A stretch of DNA of 64,000 nt from Pseudomonadota bacterium. GTDB taxonomy: Bacteria > Pseudomonadota > Gammaproteobacteria > Nitrosococcales > Methylophagaceae. The position numbers and the translations under genes were made by a program. The notes under the pieces were generated by a model that did no database searches, was not told the origin of the DNA, and was given only the letters and a program-made list of their open reading frames with translations. The stretch covers positions 62,001 to 126,000 of the forward strand of contig JALIBN010000019.1 in NCBI GenBank assembly GCA_030576275.1. Direction: 5' to 3'. Below, in pieces: positions 37,925 through 48,005 of this stretch. The first letter of the stretch is position 1; every line of letters begins with the position of its first letter.

Positions 37925-37996
37925 ATGTGGACTAAACCAGAATATTCAGACATGCGTTTTGGCTTTGAAGTAACAATGTATATTTGCAACCGTTAA
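37925..37996 (+). CDS. pqqA: PQQ precursor peptide PqqA, copy 1
   Basis: A 23-residue peptide starting [19 protein letters not shown], with the Glu15 and Tyr19 (E-V-T-M-Y) that are cross-linked by PqqE to build pyrroloquinoline quinone. GGAG lies nine bases before the ATG. It is identical in protein sequence to copy 2 but differs at silent positions. A strong terminator directly downstream makes it monocistronic. Confidence 0.97.
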   Translation: MWTKPEYSDMRFGFEVTMYICNR

Positions 37997-38013
37997 TTCA
38001 AAATACGAACAAT

Positions 38014-38053
38014 AAAAAAGCCCCGATATCTTTCGATATCGGGGCTTTTTTTT
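38014..38053 (+). terminator. Intrinsic terminator between the two pqqA genes
   Basis: AAGCCCCGATATC pairs with GATATCGGGGCTT around TTTC and is followed by a run of eight T residues. Confidence 0.92.
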
Positions 38054-38078
38054 ACATTAAATTTAAAGGAGACCGAAG

Positions 38079-38171
38079 AAGGAAAATCCTTAGATGTCTA
38101 ACGGGTATTCCTGACGTAACTTGGTTTATGTCGGTGTAATATTGCAATTGTTGTCAGGAACTTATTCCTGA
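38079..38171 (+). promoter_or_regulatory. Operator/promoter region of pqqA copy 2
   Basis: It contains the same three blocks as copy 1: AAGGAAAATCCT (38079-38090), TTCCT (38108-38112, +29) and AATTGTTGT (38146-38154, +67). A further perfect dyad, TCAGGAA-CTTA-TTCCTGA, lies at 38154-38171. The first block is 130 bases from the ATG (133 in copy 1). Confidence 0.55.
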
Positions 38172-38208
38172 TGGCATCTAATCAACTAACTATATAGAGA
38201 GAATCATT

Positions 38209-38280
38209 ATGTGGACTAAACCAGAATATTCAGATATGCGTTTCGGCTTTGAAGTAACAATGTACATCTGCAACCGTTAA
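38209..38280 (+). CDS. pqqA: PQQ precursor peptide PqqA, copy 2
   Basis: A 23-residue peptide identical to copy 1, with Glu15 and Tyr19 retained. GAGAGA precedes the ATG as a ribosome site. No terminator with a T-run separates it from pqqB, so this copy heads pqqBCDE. Two expressed copies would raise the supply of the stoichiometrically consumed precursor. Confidence 0.97.
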   Translation: MWTKPEYSDMRFGFEVTMYICNR

Positions 38281-38296
38281 TATCGGTTTTTGATGT

Positions 38297-38328
38297 ATGC
38301 TTGGGGCCCTTTATTGGGCCTCAAGCAT
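38297..38328 (+). promoter_or_regulatory. Strong hairpin between pqqA2 and pqqB without T-run
   Basis: ATGCTTGGGGCCC and GGGCCTCAAGCAT form a 13-bp stem (one G-T pair) around TTTATT. The absence of a T-run argues against full termination; it may stabilise the pqqA 3' end or lower pqqB expression relative to pqqA. Confidence 0.6.
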
Positions 38329-38402
38329 CTTAAATTACTAAATCAAATAGCTCTAATCAACAGATTTATTTGGTTTAGTTGTAATTTGACGGAATAAATA
38401 TA

Positions 38403-39317
38403 ATGCATATACATGTTATGGGTTCGGGGGCTGGAGGTGGTTTTCCACAATGGAACTGCAACTGCGTGAACTGTAAAGGTGTTCGCGAGGGCACTCTTAA
38501 AGCAACCAAACGAACTCAGTCTTCAATCGCAATCAGTGCTGATGGTACGGACTGGATCTTATTTAATGCCTCACCGGATATTAAAAAGCAACTGGATGAT
38601 TTTCCTGCGATGCAACCAGGTCGTGCGGTAAGAGATACAGCCATTACTGCGATAGTGATTACCGATGCTCAGATTGATCATGTTACAGGGATGTTAACAT
38701 TACGAGAACATATTGCACCTTGGGAAGTCTATACAACAGAGGCGGTTCGCCAAGATTTAACCACTGGCTTTCCGGTGTTCAATATCCTTGGTCACTTCCG
38801 TGGTATCAATCATCATGAAATTGCGACAGACCAAACACCTTTCACTATTCCAAGCGCTGAAGGTTTGGAATTTACAGCAGTACCGTTAATGAGCGAGGCA
38901 CCTCCTTATTCTCCACACCGGGGTAACACAGTGCCTGGTGATAATATTGGGATGCATATTAGAGATACACGTTCAGGTAAAAGCTTATTTTATGCTCCTG
39001 GTTTGGGTGTCGCTGAACCACATGTGTTGGAATACATGCGAAATTCAGATTGTATCTTAGTTGATGGCACTGTTTGGACTGATGACGAGATGGCAAATGA
39101 AGGCATTAGTGATAAGCGAGCCAGTGAAATGGGGCATCTCGATCAATCAAGTGATGGCGGTATCATGAGCATACTTAATGCTATGGAAAAACCGCGTAAA
39201 ATTCTTATTCATATTAACAATACTAATCCGATTTTGAATGAAGATTCGCCGCAACGTCAAACCTTGAACAAATCAGATATTGAGCTCGCATTCGACGGTA
39301 TGGATATTGAGCTATAA
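38403..39317 (+). CDS. pqqB: PqqB, metallo-beta-lactamase-fold PQQ biosynthesis protein
   Basis: A 304-residue protein of the MBL-like PqqB family. The N-terminus [24 protein letters not shown] carries the CxCxxC cysteines typical of PqqB, and the metal-site region reads [17 protein letters not shown]. PqqB is thought to act as an iron-dependent hydroxylase on the di-amino-acid intermediate or to aid PQQ release. It is the first gene after the pqqA2 hairpin and lies 35 bases before pqqC. Confidence 0.97.
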   Translation: MHIHVMGSGAGGGFPQWNCNCVNCKGVREGTLKATKRTQSSIAISADGTDWILFNASPDIKKQLDDFPAMQPGRAVRDTAITAIVITDAQIDHVTGMLTLREHIAPWEVYTTEAVRQDLTTGFPVFNILGHFRGINHHEIATDQTPFTIPSAEGLEFTAVPLMSEAPPYSPHRGNTVPGDNIGMHIRDTRSGKSLFYAPGLGVAEPHVLEYMRNSDCILVDGTVWTDDEMANEGISDKRASEMGHLDQSSDGGIMSILNAMEKPRKILIHINNTNPILNEDSPQRQTLNKSDIELAFDGMDIEL

Positions 39318-39352
39318 CCGCGTAAAAGAATTAGCAGAATAGAGGAATTACA

Positions 39353-40075
39353 ATGTCAGAAAAAACGCCATGGTCACGTGAAGAATTCGAACAAGTATTA
39401 CGAGCAAAAGAAGAGTTTTATCATATTCGCCATCCATTGCATGTCAAAATGCATTCAGGTGAAATGAGTAAAGAGCAAATTCAAGGTTGGGTGGCAAATC
39501 GTTTTTATTATCAAACGACAATACCGATGAAGGATGCAGCAATCATGGCCAATTGCCCTATTCCCGAAGTGCGTCAGCACTGGGTTCAACGTATTCTTGA
39601 CCATGATGGTTTTGAAGGAGAAGAAGGCGGAATAGAAGCATGGTTGCAACTGGGTGAATCAGTGGGTTTAACACGTGAAGAACTTTGGTCTGAAGAGCAT
39701 GTTCTACCCGGTGTACGTTTTGCAGTTGATGCCTATAGTAACTTTGCACGTCGGGCAACATGGCAAGAAGGTGCAAGTTCTTCATTAACTGAAATGTTTG
39801 CACCTAAAATTCATCAAGCACGCTTAGATAACTGGCCTGAGTCATATCCTTGGATTGATGTAAAAGGCTACCGTTATTTTCGAAAACGTTTGAGTGAAGC
39901 ACGCCGAGATGTTGAGCACGGTGTTAAAATTACATTAGATCACTTCAAAACACGTGAACAACAAGAGTATGCTGTGAGCTTGTTACAGTTTAAACTGGAT
40001 GTGCTTTGGTCAATGTGTGATGCTATGTGGATGGCGTATATTGAAAAACGTCCTCCTTACACCTTTGAGGTTTAA
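39353..40075 (+). CDS. pqqC: Pyrroloquinoline-quinone synthase PqqC
   Basis: A 240-residue, cofactor-free oxidase catalysing the last ring closure and eight-electron oxidation to PQQ. The family sequence [38 protein letters not shown] is intact, as is the helical C-terminus. It lies three bases before pqqD. Confidence 0.98.
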   Translation: MSEKTPWSREEFEQVLRAKEEFYHIRHPLHVKMHSGEMSKEQIQGWVANRFYYQTTIPMKDAAIMANCPIPEVRQHWVQRILDHDGFEGEEGGIEAWLQLGESVGLTREELWSEEHVLPGVRFAVDAYSNFARRATWQEGASSSLTEMFAPKIHQARLDNWPESYPWIDVKGYRYFRKRLSEARRDVEHGVKITLDHFKTREQQEYAVSLLQFKLDVLWSMCDAMWMAYIEKRPPYTFEV

Positions 40076-40078
40076 TAA

Positions 40079-40363
40079 ATGAGTGATCCGGTTTTTAATG
40101 CTAGTAGTGTTCCTTTATTAGCACTTGGCTATCGTTTTCAGTGGGAGCCGATGCAAGATTGCAACGTGCTACTTTATCCTGAAGGCATGGTTAAACTGAA
40201 TCCTGCTGCTGGCGAGATTCTTAAACATATTGATGCACATAAACAAACAGTAGCTGAATTAATTGCTGAATTAAAAGCTGCTTTTAATGGTGCTGACTTA
40301 GACAACGACGTATATAAATTTTTGGAGGAAGCTCATGACAACGGCTGGATCAGAGCAGAATAA
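40079..40363 (+). CDS. pqqD: PqqD, PqqA chaperone
   Basis: A 94-residue peptide chaperone that binds PqqA and presents it to PqqE. It has conserved [33 protein letters not shown]. Its 3' end overlaps pqqE by 29 bases, which couples translation of the two partners; in some bacteria they are fused. Confidence 0.96.
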   Translation: MSDPVFNASSVPLLALGYRFQWEPMQDCNVLLYPEGMVKLNPAAGEILKHIDAHKQTVAELIAELKAAFNGADLDNDVYKFLEEAHDNGWIRAE

Positions 40364-41531
40364 GGCACCTGGAAGCACAGGTGGTGCAACAGGCATGAGT
40401 GCAAATAATGATATCCGTCAACCATTATGGTTGTTAGCAGAATTAACTTATGCATGCCCATTACAATGTCCATATTGTTCAAACCCCATGGATTACGCTA
40501 ACTTTAAGAAAGAGCTGACAACAGCTGAATGGTTGGATGTCTTCAGGCAAGCTCGTGCGATGGGCGCGACACAACTAGGACTTTCTGGTGGCGAGCCATT
40601 AACACGCCCAGATCTAGTCGAGTTAATTACCGAAGCGAGAAAGATGGGCTTCTATACCAACTTGATTACCTCTGGCGTTGGAATGGATGCAGATAAAGTC
40701 GCTGAGTTTAAAGAGGCGGGCTTAGATCATATTCAAGTCAGTTTCCAAGCGAGCTCGGAAGACTTGAATGATTTGATCGCAGGTACCGATGCTTTCAAGC
40801 ATAAAATTGCAATGGCTAAGGCGGTGAAAGCTAATGGCTATCCAATGGTTTTATGCTTTGTAACTCATCGTCAAAATATCGACCAAATGGAAGATATTCT
40901 TGAGTTAGCTATTTCACTTGAGGCAGATTATTTAGAACTTGCTACGACTCAGTACTATGGTTGGGCCATGCATAACCGTGATCAATTATTGCCAATGAAA
41001 GAGCAGTTAGTGAAAGCTGAGGCAATAGCGCATCGTTATCAAGAAGAACAACAAGGTAAGATGAAAATCTATTATGTTGTGCCAGATTATTACGAAGAAC
41101 GTCCAAAAGCTTGTATGAATGGTTGGGGTAATGTTTTCTTAACTATAACGCCTGATGGCGTGGCTCTACCATGTCATGCAGCACGTGAATTGCCCGGCAT
41201 GGAATTGCCAAACATCAGAGATGTTTCGGTGAAAGAAATCTGGGAAGATTCAAATGACTTTAATCGCTTCCGTGGTTATGAATGGATGAAAGAGCCGTGT
41301 CGTTCTTGTGATGAAAAAGAGAAAGATTTTGGTGGTTGCCGTTGTCAGGCATATATGTTGACCGGTGATCCTGCCAGTGCCGATCCTGTTTGTAGTAAAT
41401 CATTTGATCATCACTTGATCGAAGAAGCTTTAAAACGTGGTCGCTTGGAAGCTGAAAAAACAGTATCAGAGGCTAAACCTTTGGTATTTCGTAATCCGAA
41501 AAACTCTAAAAAATTATCTGCTAGTGAGTAA
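40335..41531 (+). CDS. pqqE: PqqE radical SAM enzyme
   Basis: A 398-residue radical SAM enzyme that forms the Glu-Tyr carbon-carbon bond in PqqA. The radical SAM cluster motif CPLQCPYC is present, followed by [13 protein letters not shown]; the SPASM-domain cysteines are near the C-terminus ([28 protein letters not shown]). The start at 40335 inside pqqD is supported by GGAGG at ideal spacing; an ATG at 40395 would remove a poorly conserved Gly-rich N-terminus. The gene overlaps the following ABC ATPase by 8 bases. Confidence 0.97.
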   Translation: MTTAGSEQNKAPGSTGGATGMSANNDIRQPLWLLAELTYACPLQCPYCSNPMDYANFKKELTTAEWLDVFRQARAMGATQLGLSGGEPLTRPDLVELITEARKMGFYTNLITSGVGMDADKVAEFKEAGLDHIQVSFQASSEDLNDLIAGTDAFKHKIAMAKAVKANGYPMVLCFVTHRQNIDQMEDILELAISLEADYLELATTQYYGWAMHNRDQLLPMKEQLVKAEAIAHRYQEEQQGKMKIYYVVPDYYEERPKACMNGWGNVFLTITPDGVALPCHAARELPGMELPNIRDVSVKEIWEDSNDFNRFRGYEWMKEPCRSCDEKEKDFGGCRCQAYMLTGDPASADPVCSKSFDHHLIEEALKRGRLEAEKTVSEAKPLVFRNPKNSKKLSASE

Positions 41532-42456
41532 TGATTCGGCGATATCGACGCATGGTCTGACTAAGCAATATGGTCAGACCATCGCGGTAAATAAGCTAGA
41601 TCTAGATATCAAAGCAGGCCAGTTTTATGGGCTTCTTGGTCCTAATGGGGCAGGAAAAAGCACCACAATTCATATGTTAACGACCATGACGGCTGCTACC
41701 TCAGGCGAGGCATGGATCGCGGGACAGAAAGTTGCGGCTGATCCCATTGCAATAAGACGTACCGTCGGTTTAGTGTTTCAAGATTCAGCACTTGATCGCA
41801 CGATGTCAATTGATGAAAATCTACAATTTGCGGCAGCCATGTATAACTTGTCGCCAATTGAAGCTAATAAACGAATTGATGAATTATTAACCGTTTTTGG
41901 ATTACAAGACAAACGCAAACGGAAATTAGTTACTTTATCGGGCGGACAACGACGGGCAGTAGATATTGCTCGCGGTGTATTACATCGACCGAAAGTATTA
42001 TTTCTTGATGAACCCACTGTAGGTTTAGATTTGCCTAATCGTCGTGCAATCTGGCGTTTCGTTGAACAATTACGCCGCGAAGAAGGTATGACGGTATTTT
42101 TGACTACCCACTATTTAGAAGAAGCGGCCGCTTGTGACCACGTTGATTTTATCCAACAAGGAAAATTACAGCAAGGTGGGCCGCCAACTGACTTAACACG
42201 ACAATTAGCGGCTAATATTTTGGAAATTAGAACACCCAATCCAGAGGTAATTTCTACGCAATTAAGTCCTCTATTCGGCACGCCGATTCGTGAGGATGAA
42301 GATCTGAGTTTTAAAATATCAACGAATGAAGTTGATTTTTATGAATTACAGCAAACATTGGGTGATGCAGTATTATCAATGCAATGGCGAAAACCTAATC
42401 TTAATGATGTCTATTTATGGACATTTTGTAGCCCAGAAAAAGGCAAAGTAATATGA
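41524..42456 (+). CDS. ABC-2 exporter ATP-binding protein linked to PQQ genes
   Basis: About 310 residues, a DrrA/CcmA-type ATPase with Walker [10 protein letters not shown], signature [14 protein letters not shown] and Walker [13 protein letters not shown]. The GTG at 41524 is taken as start because it overlaps the pqqE stop by 8 bases and is the last in-frame start before the domain; it has no good ribosome site, so translation probably depends on coupling. Similar ATPase/permease pairs accompany PQQ-dependent alcohol dehydrogenase systems (PedC-type). The cargo is unknown; PQQ export is possible but unproven. Confidence 0.88.
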   Translation: MSNDSAISTHGLTKQYGQTIAVNKLDLDIKAGQFYGLLGPNGAGKSTTIHMLTTMTAATSGEAWIAGQKVAADPIAIRRTVGLVFQDSALDRTMSIDENLQFAAAMYNLSPIEANKRIDELLTVFGLQDKRKRKLVTLSGGQRRAVDIARGVLHRPKVLFLDEPTVGLDLPNRRAIWRFVEQLRREEGMTVFLTTHYLEEAAACDHVDFIQQGKLQQGGPPTDLTRQLAANILEIRTPNPEVISTQLSPLFGTPIREDEDLSFKISTNEVDFYELQQTLGDAVLSMQWRKPNLNDVYLWTFCSPEKGKVI

Positions 42457-43238
42457 GTTGGCGACCTGTAAAGGCAGTTGTTGGCCGTGAAATGAGTAAG
42501 TTATTTCGCCAACGTGCCCGTTTAATTAGTTCGATGGTAAGGCCAATGATTTGGTTACTCGTCATCGGTTCTGGTGTTGGAAGCATGTTGCAGGGTCCAG
42601 AACAACAAGGTTATCTCAACTTTCTAGTGCCTGGTATCTTAGCGATGACCTTATTGTTCGCGGCCTTATTATCAGCACTGACCTTGGTTTATGATAAAGA
42701 ATTTGGCGTAATGCGAATGATGATGATTGCTCCAATAGCACATTATTGGATCGTACTAGCAAAACTCATTGCCGCGACATTAACAGCAATGGTGCAAGCA
42801 AGTTTGTTGTTAGTGTTGTTGTTAGTGCTTGGTTTAGTCAGCATTAAAATTGCGCTCAGCTTATTGCTACCTGCTGTTTTAACAGCAATTTGTTGCGCTG
42901 CCATTGGTGGGCTTATTGCTGTTTATTCAAAGAGCATAGATAACTTTGCTGTCATAATGAATTTTTTTATCTTCCCCGTCTTTTTCCTTAGCGGTGCCTT
43001 GTATCCTGTTAATCAATTACCCGATTATTTACATTACATCGTGTTAGTTAATCCATTTAGCTATGGAGTCGATTTACTGAAACATGCAGTACCTAGTGTA
43101 GCTACTGACTTTTCAGTGATGACAGATATTACGGTATTGCTTGGCTTTTCAGCCGTTGCTATCGCAATAGCATGCTGGCAGTTTTCGCGTGAATCGGTAC
43201 ATGAACCCTTGTTTCATCGAGCAACAAAAAGCAGTTAA
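42453..43238 (+). CDS. ABC-2 type permease linked to PQQ genes
   Basis: A 261-residue inner-membrane protein with about six hydrophobic segments and the ABC-2 signature near the C-terminus (FFIFPVFFLSGALYPVNQLPDYLHYIVLVNPFSYGVDLLK). It overlaps the ATPase gene by 4 bases and is the last gene of the pqq operon. It is similar in type to the alcohol-ABC permease family associated with PQQ-dependent dehydrogenases. Its 3' end overlaps the convergent msrA by 4 bases. Confidence 0.9.
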   Translation: MSWRPVKAVVGREMSKLFRQRARLISSMVRPMIWLLVIGSGVGSMLQGPEQQGYLNFLVPGILAMTLLFAALLSALTLVYDKEFGVMRMMMIAPIAHYWIVLAKLIAATLTAMVQASLLLVLLLVLGLVSIKIALSLLLPAVLTAICCAAIGGLIAVYSKSIDNFAVIMNFFIFPVFFLSGALYPVNQLPDYLHYIVLVNPFSYGVDLLKHAVPSVATDFSVMTDITVLLGFSAVAIAIACWQFSRESVHEPLFHRATKSS

Positions 43239-43702
43239 TGACAAGAGCCTAAGCCTTTTTTCTGTAAGTAACATTGGTGATATTCTTCAGCAGGGAAAAA
43301 CTGGCTCGCCGCAGTAATTTCAGTAACGGCTAGTTGAGGATAATAATGGCTATTATCGAGCGCTTTTTTAGACGCTAATGCCTGTTCCCGCTGTTCATCA
43401 CTGTGATAAAAGATCGCACTTCGATATTGAGTGCCCAAATCAGGACCTTGGCGATTCAGCGTAGTTGGATTGTGTATTCGCCAAAATACCTCAAGTAATG
43501 TTGTGTAGCTTATTATCGCGGGATCAAATGATACTTCGATAGCCTCGGCATGGCCTGTTGTGCCAGTACATACAGCCTTATAATCGGGATTATCAGTGCT
43601 ACCCGAGGTGTAACCGACACGGCTTGAAATAACACCATCAACTTGTCTGAATTTTGCTTCTACACCCCAGAAACAGCCTGCTGCAAATGTCGCAATTGTC
43701 AT
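43235..43702 (-). CDS. msrA: Peptide methionine-S-sulfoxide reductase A
   Basis: A 155-residue repair enzyme with the catalytic GCFWG motif near the N-terminus (TFAAGCFWGVEAKF) and YHQCYLQKKGLGSCH at the end, giving resolving cysteines. Typical MsrA sequence such as VGYTSGSTDNPDYKAVCTGTTGHAEAIEVSFDP is intact. It is convergent with the pqq-linked permease and divergent from glnS. Confidence 0.97.
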   Translation of the reverse strand: MTIATFAAGCFWGVEAKFRQVDGVISSRVGYTSGSTDNPDYKAVCTGTTGHAEAIEVSFDPAIISYTTLLEVFWRIHNPTTLNRQGPDLGTQYRSAIFYHSDEQREQALASKKALDNSHYYPQLAVTEITAASQFFPAEEYHQCYLQKKGLGSCH

Positions 43703-43840
43703 TTTTTAACCTTATTGTTATGGGAAAAAGCTTAAGCACTTGTATACTATTACGAGTATATTCTTAACACCTTATTCTTATCACCCTAAATTTGCTAATA
43801 AACCAAATAATGGATAAGAAAACCTTGATTAGAGACTGAA

Positions 43841-45535
43841 ATGAGCGAAGTAGAAGCAGTAACACCAAAACCAAGTAATTTCATACGAAATATCATCAAT
43901 GCTGATATTGCGGCAGGTAAAAATGAAGGGCATGTGCGCACCCGTTTTCCTCCCGAGCCAAATGGTTATTTACATATAGGTCACGCTAAATCTATTTGCC
44001 TAAACTTTGGTATAGCCAATGATTATAATGGCGAATGTAATCTACGTTTTGATGATACAAATCCCCATAAAGAAAATGTAGAATTTGTTCATTCCATTAA
44101 AGAGGATGTGCGCTGGTTAGGTTTCGAGTGGACGGATCACCAATACTTTGCTTCAGATTATTTTGGCCAGCTATATACTTATGCTGTGCAACTCATTGAG
44201 CAAGGTGATGCTTATGTATGTGATTTGACAGCAGATGAGATCCGGGAATATCGTGGCACATTAACTGAATCAGGTAAAAACAGCCCATATCGTGATCGTA
44301 GCGTAGCAGAAAATTTAACTTTATTTAAAGGTATGCGCGCGGGTGAATTCCCTGATGGTTCGAAATTATTGCGCGCTAAAATCGATATGGCTTCACCGAA
44401 TATGAATATGCGTGATCCAGCCATTTATCGAATACGACATGGTGTGATTCATCATCAAACGGGCAGTGAATGGTGTATTTATCCGATGTATGATTACACG
44501 CATTGTTTATCAGATTCGATTGAGGGCGTTACGCATTCAATTTGTACTTTAGAATTTGCTGATCATAAACCATTATATGACTGGTTCTTAGATGTTCTAA
44601 AAGTGCCCTGTCATCCACTACAAATCGAATTCTCACGTCTTAATTTGCAATACTCGATCACCAGTAAGCGTAAATTAACCCAATTAGTCAATGATGGATT
44701 AGTGGAAGGCTGGAATGATCCGCGGATGTCTACTATCTCTGGGATGCGTCGTCGTGGTTATCCTGCCGCCGCTATTCGAGAATTTTGTGAGCGTATTGGC
44801 GTGACCAAAGCCGATAACTCGGTGGAAATGGAAATTTTAGACAGTTGTATTCGTGAGAATCTTAATGAAACTGCGCCACGGGCAATGGCGGTACTCAATC
44901 CACTTAAAGTCGTGATCACTAATTATCCTGAAGCACAAACTGAACAATTAGTGGCACCTAATCATCCACAAGATGGCAGTATGGGTACACGTATTTTACC
45001 ATTCACACGTGAAATTTATATTGATAAAGAAGATTTTAAAGAAGAAGCGAATAATAAATTTAAGCGTTTAGTGACAGGCAAAGAAGTTCGTCTTAGAAAT
45101 GCCTATGTGATCCGCTGTGATGACGTGATTAAAGATGCAGATGGCGAAATTATTGAATTACGTTGTAGCTATGACCCTGCTACATTGGGTGCTAACCCTG
45201 AAGGTCGTAAAGTTAAAGGCGTTATTCACTGGGCTTCTGCTGAGCAAGGTATTAGAGCTGAAATCAGATTGTTTGATCGCTTATTTAATCACCCACACCC
45301 AGATAATGATAAATCAGTCGATGACTTCACTGTTCATATTAATCCTGATTCATTGGTCACGCTGACCGAATGTATTTTAGAACCAAGTTTGCTTGATGCC
45401 GCTCCCGGCGCTGTCTATCAATTTGAACGAGAAGGTTATTTTTGTGCTGATAGTGAACTTTGCCGAGATGGAAAGTTAGTCTTTAATCGAACAGTGACAT
45501 TGCGCGATACATGGGCAAAAACTGAGCAAAAATAG
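43841..45535 (+). CDS. glnS: Glutaminyl-tRNA synthetase
   Basis: A 564-residue class I synthetase with the HIGH motif in [15 protein letters not shown] and the KMSKS-equivalent loop as ITSKRKL, where E. coli has MSKRKL. GlnRS-specific [14 protein letters not shown] and the C-terminal beta-barrel anticodon-binding region are present. Its presence means glutaminyl-tRNA is made directly. It is transcribed alone. Confidence 0.98.
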   Translation: MSEVEAVTPKPSNFIRNIINADIAAGKNEGHVRTRFPPEPNGYLHIGHAKSICLNFGIANDYNGECNLRFDDTNPHKENVEFVHSIKEDVRWLGFEWTDHQYFASDYFGQLYTYAVQLIEQGDAYVCDLTADEIREYRGTLTESGKNSPYRDRSVAENLTLFKGMRAGEFPDGSKLLRAKIDMASPNMNMRDPAIYRIRHGVIHHQTGSEWCIYPMYDYTHCLSDSIEGVTHSICTLEFADHKPLYDWFLDVLKVPCHPLQIEFSRLNLQYSITSKRKLTQLVNDGLVEGWNDPRMSTISGMRRRGYPAAAIREFCERIGVTKADNSVEMEILDSCIRENLNETAPRAMAVLNPLKVVITNYPEAQTEQLVAPNHPQDGSMGTRILPFTREIYIDKEDFKEEANNKFKRLVTGKEVRLRNAYVIRCDDVIKDADGEIIELRCSYDPATLGANPEGRKVKGVIHWASAEQGIRAEIRLFDRLFNHPHPDNDKSVDDFTVHINPDSLVTLTECILEPSLLDAAPGAVYQFEREGYFCADSELCRDGKLVFNRTVTLRDTWAKTEQK

Positions 45536-45665
45536 CATCTAGTTTTAGTTTGATTAACGATACCAATAGAGTGAATATCGATAACATCATTAGATCATGA
45601 GCCTTATGTAGTTGCACCTATATAATAAAACTCTTATGCTACAGCACACACGTTAAGGATGAATA

Positions 45666-46325
45666 ATGGCAAAAACTCTAGATATTGCTCATTTTAATAT
45701 GCTGGAACAGCAAGTTCGACCCAGTGATGTATTAGATCCACGAGTATTGATGGCATTAAAGGATGTGTTACGTAGTCAGTTTGTCGATGATGATTTAGCA
45801 GGTCTTGCTTACGCTGATACTGAGTTGCCAATAGGTTATGGTCAAACGATGCTGTCGCCCGTGCAACAAGGCCGTTTACTGCAGGTTTTAAATGTTAAGT
45901 CTGATGAAAATGTACTAGAGATTGGTACTGGCACGGGTTATTTCACTGCTTTATTAGCTCGACTTGCCAAGCACGTTATCAGTGTCGATATAGTGCCGGA
46001 GTTATCTGCACTGGCGCAACATAATTTAGCTACCGTAGGCATAGATAATGTCACACTTTATATTGGTGATGCGTCGCAAGGTTGGCCACTAGCTGACCGG
46101 ATTGATGTGATTGTAACAACCGCTGCTTTTGTAACTATTCCCGATGACTATTTACAGCGCCTACAAGTCGGTGGCCGAATGCTAGCAATCGTCGGCAAAG
46201 GGCAGAATATGAAAGTTCAGCTTATTCGACGCACTACAGAAAGAGACTGGCAAACAGATAACGTCTTTGAAACTGTAATTTCAGCGATGATAAATGCTGA
46301 ACCTAAACCAGAATTTGAATTTTAA
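45666..46325 (+). CDS. Protein-L-isoaspartate O-methyltransferase-like protein
   Basis: A 219-residue SAM-dependent methyltransferase of the Pcm family, with motif I VLEIGTGTGYFTALLA and the upstream substrate-region YGQTMLSPVQQGRLLQ. Such Pcm-like genes are often found next to a rhodanese and a TolC-type gene, as here, and may not be the true isoaspartate repair enzyme. It lies 15 bases before the rhodanese gene. Confidence 0.85.
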   Translation: MAKTLDIAHFNMLEQQVRPSDVLDPRVLMALKDVLRSQFVDDDLAGLAYADTELPIGYGQTMLSPVQQGRLLQVLNVKSDENVLEIGTGTGYFTALLARLAKHVISVDIVPELSALAQHNLATVGIDNVTLYIGDASQGWPLADRIDVIVTTAAFVTIPDDYLQRLQVGGRMLAIVGKGQNMKVQLIRRTTERDWQTDNVFETVISAMINAEPKPEFEF

Positions 46326-46339
46326 GAGAGAATGAACAT

Positions 46340-46663
46340 ATGAAACAAATGACAGCCACTGAATTACGAGACTTATTAGCTAGCGGCGTTTCGCCAGTAA
46401 AAATTGATGTACGCGAAGATGTTGAATTACAATACGGTATGATTGATGGCGCAATTCATATTCCGATGCAAAGTGTACCTGGTCAATTGAACGCCTTGGA
46501 AAAAAATAAGAACGATACCATCGTGCTCATTTGTCGCTCAGGTAAACGGAGTCAACAAATCGGTGCATTTATGGAAGAGATGGGCTTCACTGATATTATC
46601 AATCTAGCTGGCGGCATGAACGCATGGGCAAAAGATGTTGATCCTAGTATGACGGAATATTAA
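46340..46663 (+). CDS. Rhodanese-like domain protein
   Basis: A 107-residue single-domain rhodanese with an active-site loop beginning with Cys in IVLICRSGKRSQQIG. It could carry persulfide or act as a phosphatase-like domain. There is no signal peptide, so it is cytoplasmic. It is placed between the Pcm-like and TolC-type genes with about 15-base spacers, probably one operon. Confidence 0.9.
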   Translation: MKQMTATELRDLLASGVSPVKIDVREDVELQYGMIDGAIHIPMQSVPGQLNALEKNKNDTIVLICRSGKRSQQIGAFMEEMGFTDIINLAGGMNAWAKDVDPSMTEY

Positions 46664-46678
46664 GTTAAGGTAGAAATA

Positions 46679-48001
46679 ATGAAACGTTTGAAATTAACCA
46701 CAATATTGATCGCATCATTGATTTCGACAGCCACTATGGCCGAAGATTTAATACAGGTTTATAGCTTGGCATTAAAAAGTGATCCACAACTATTGGCTGA
46801 AGCTGCATCGCGCCTGGCAGTGGGTGAGTTAGATAATCAAGCGAGAGCACAATTTCTGCCACAAGTAGGATTAAGTGCTGATACTGGCTACACTTGGCAA
46901 GATACTTCTTCTACAAGTATTTTTACCAGTGGCAAGCGTGACTATAATAATCGTGGTTATACCTTAAGTATCACTCAACCTATTTATCGTAAACAAAACT
47001 TTATTCAGCAGGCCCAGGCAGATATTGCCATTGAAGGTGCGACAGCCAGCTATCAAATAGCTGAACAAGCTTTAATTGTCCGAGTATCTGAACGCTATTT
47101 TGATGTGTTGGGTCGTCAAGATGATGTTACTTTTGCTATTGCAGAACGTGAAGCTATTGATCGTCAATTGGAGCAAACTCAACAACGTTTTGATGTTGGT
47201 ATCTCGACGATTACCGATGTGGTGGAATCGCAAGCGGCTTACGATTTAGCCAATGCTGCCGTGATTAGCGCTGAAAATGAGTTAGCAAATAGCGGCGAAC
47301 GTTTAAGAGAAATCGCCGGTAAATATGTCGACATGTTATCTGCTTTAAAAGCAGATTCACCACTGGTTAGTCCAGAACCTACTAATATCAATGAGTGGAG
47401 TGATGTGGCACTGACACAAAACCCTAGTCTACTGGTTTCTCGTAGTGAGGTGAATACGGCCAGTCAAACGATTGAATTACAAAAAAGCGGACATTACCCT
47501 ACCTTAGACCTAGTAGGCCAGAAAAGTTATAGTTATCAGGGGGATAGTAATTTCGGTGGTAGTAGTTCAACTGATCAAGATAGCTTAAGTTTACAATTTA
47601 ACTTGCCGATTGATGCCGCTGGTGGTGTGCGCTCTAGAACACGTGAAGCGGTGCATAGATTAGACCAATCAATGCAAAATGAAGAGCAGCAACGCCGTGC
47701 GGTGATGCGACAAACACGTGAAGCCTATAACGGCGTAATGTCTGGCATTAGTAGGGTTATAGCGCTCAAGCAAGCGGTGGTTTCAAATGAAAAAGCATTA
47801 GAGTCAACTAAAGCGGGTTATGAAGTCGGCACCCGTACTACGGTAGATGTACTTAATGTGCGTCGTGATTTATTTCGTGCTCGCCGTGACTATGCACAAT
47901 CTCGATATGATTACATTGTGAATACCTTACGTTTAAAACAAGCCGCCGGTACGATTGGCATAGATGATTTAGCTATAATTAATGGTTGGTTAGCTAGCTA
48001 A
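46679..48001 (+). CDS. tolC: TolC-family outer membrane channel
   Basis: A 440-residue protein with a signal peptide (MKRLKLTTILIASLISTATMA) followed by two outer-membrane-efflux repeats rich in long amphipathic helices (for example VGISTITDVVESQAAYDLANAAVISAENEL and its C-terminal counterpart VGTRTTVDVLNVRRDLFRARRDYAQSRYDYI). It is expected to form the trimeric outer-membrane exit duct for efflux or type I secretion. No inner-membrane pump is adjacent. Confidence 0.93.
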   Translation: MKRLKLTTILIASLISTATMAEDLIQVYSLALKSDPQLLAEAASRLAVGELDNQARAQFLPQVGLSADTGYTWQDTSSTSIFTSGKRDYNNRGYTLSITQPIYRKQNFIQQAQADIAIEGATASYQIAEQALIVRVSERYFDVLGRQDDVTFAIAEREAIDRQLEQTQQRFDVGISTITDVVESQAAYDLANAAVISAENELANSGERLREIAGKYVDMLSALKADSPLVSPEPTNINEWSDVALTQNPSLLVSRSEVNTASQTIELQKSGHYPTLDLVGQKSYSYQGDSNFGGSSSTDQDSLSLQFNLPIDAAGGVRSRTREAVHRLDQSMQNEEQQRRAVMRQTREAYNGVMSGISRVIALKQAVVSNEKALESTKAGYEVGTRTTVDVLNVRRDLFRARRDYAQSRYDYIVNTLRLKQAAGTIGIDDLAIINGWLAS

Positions 48002-48005
48002 AATA

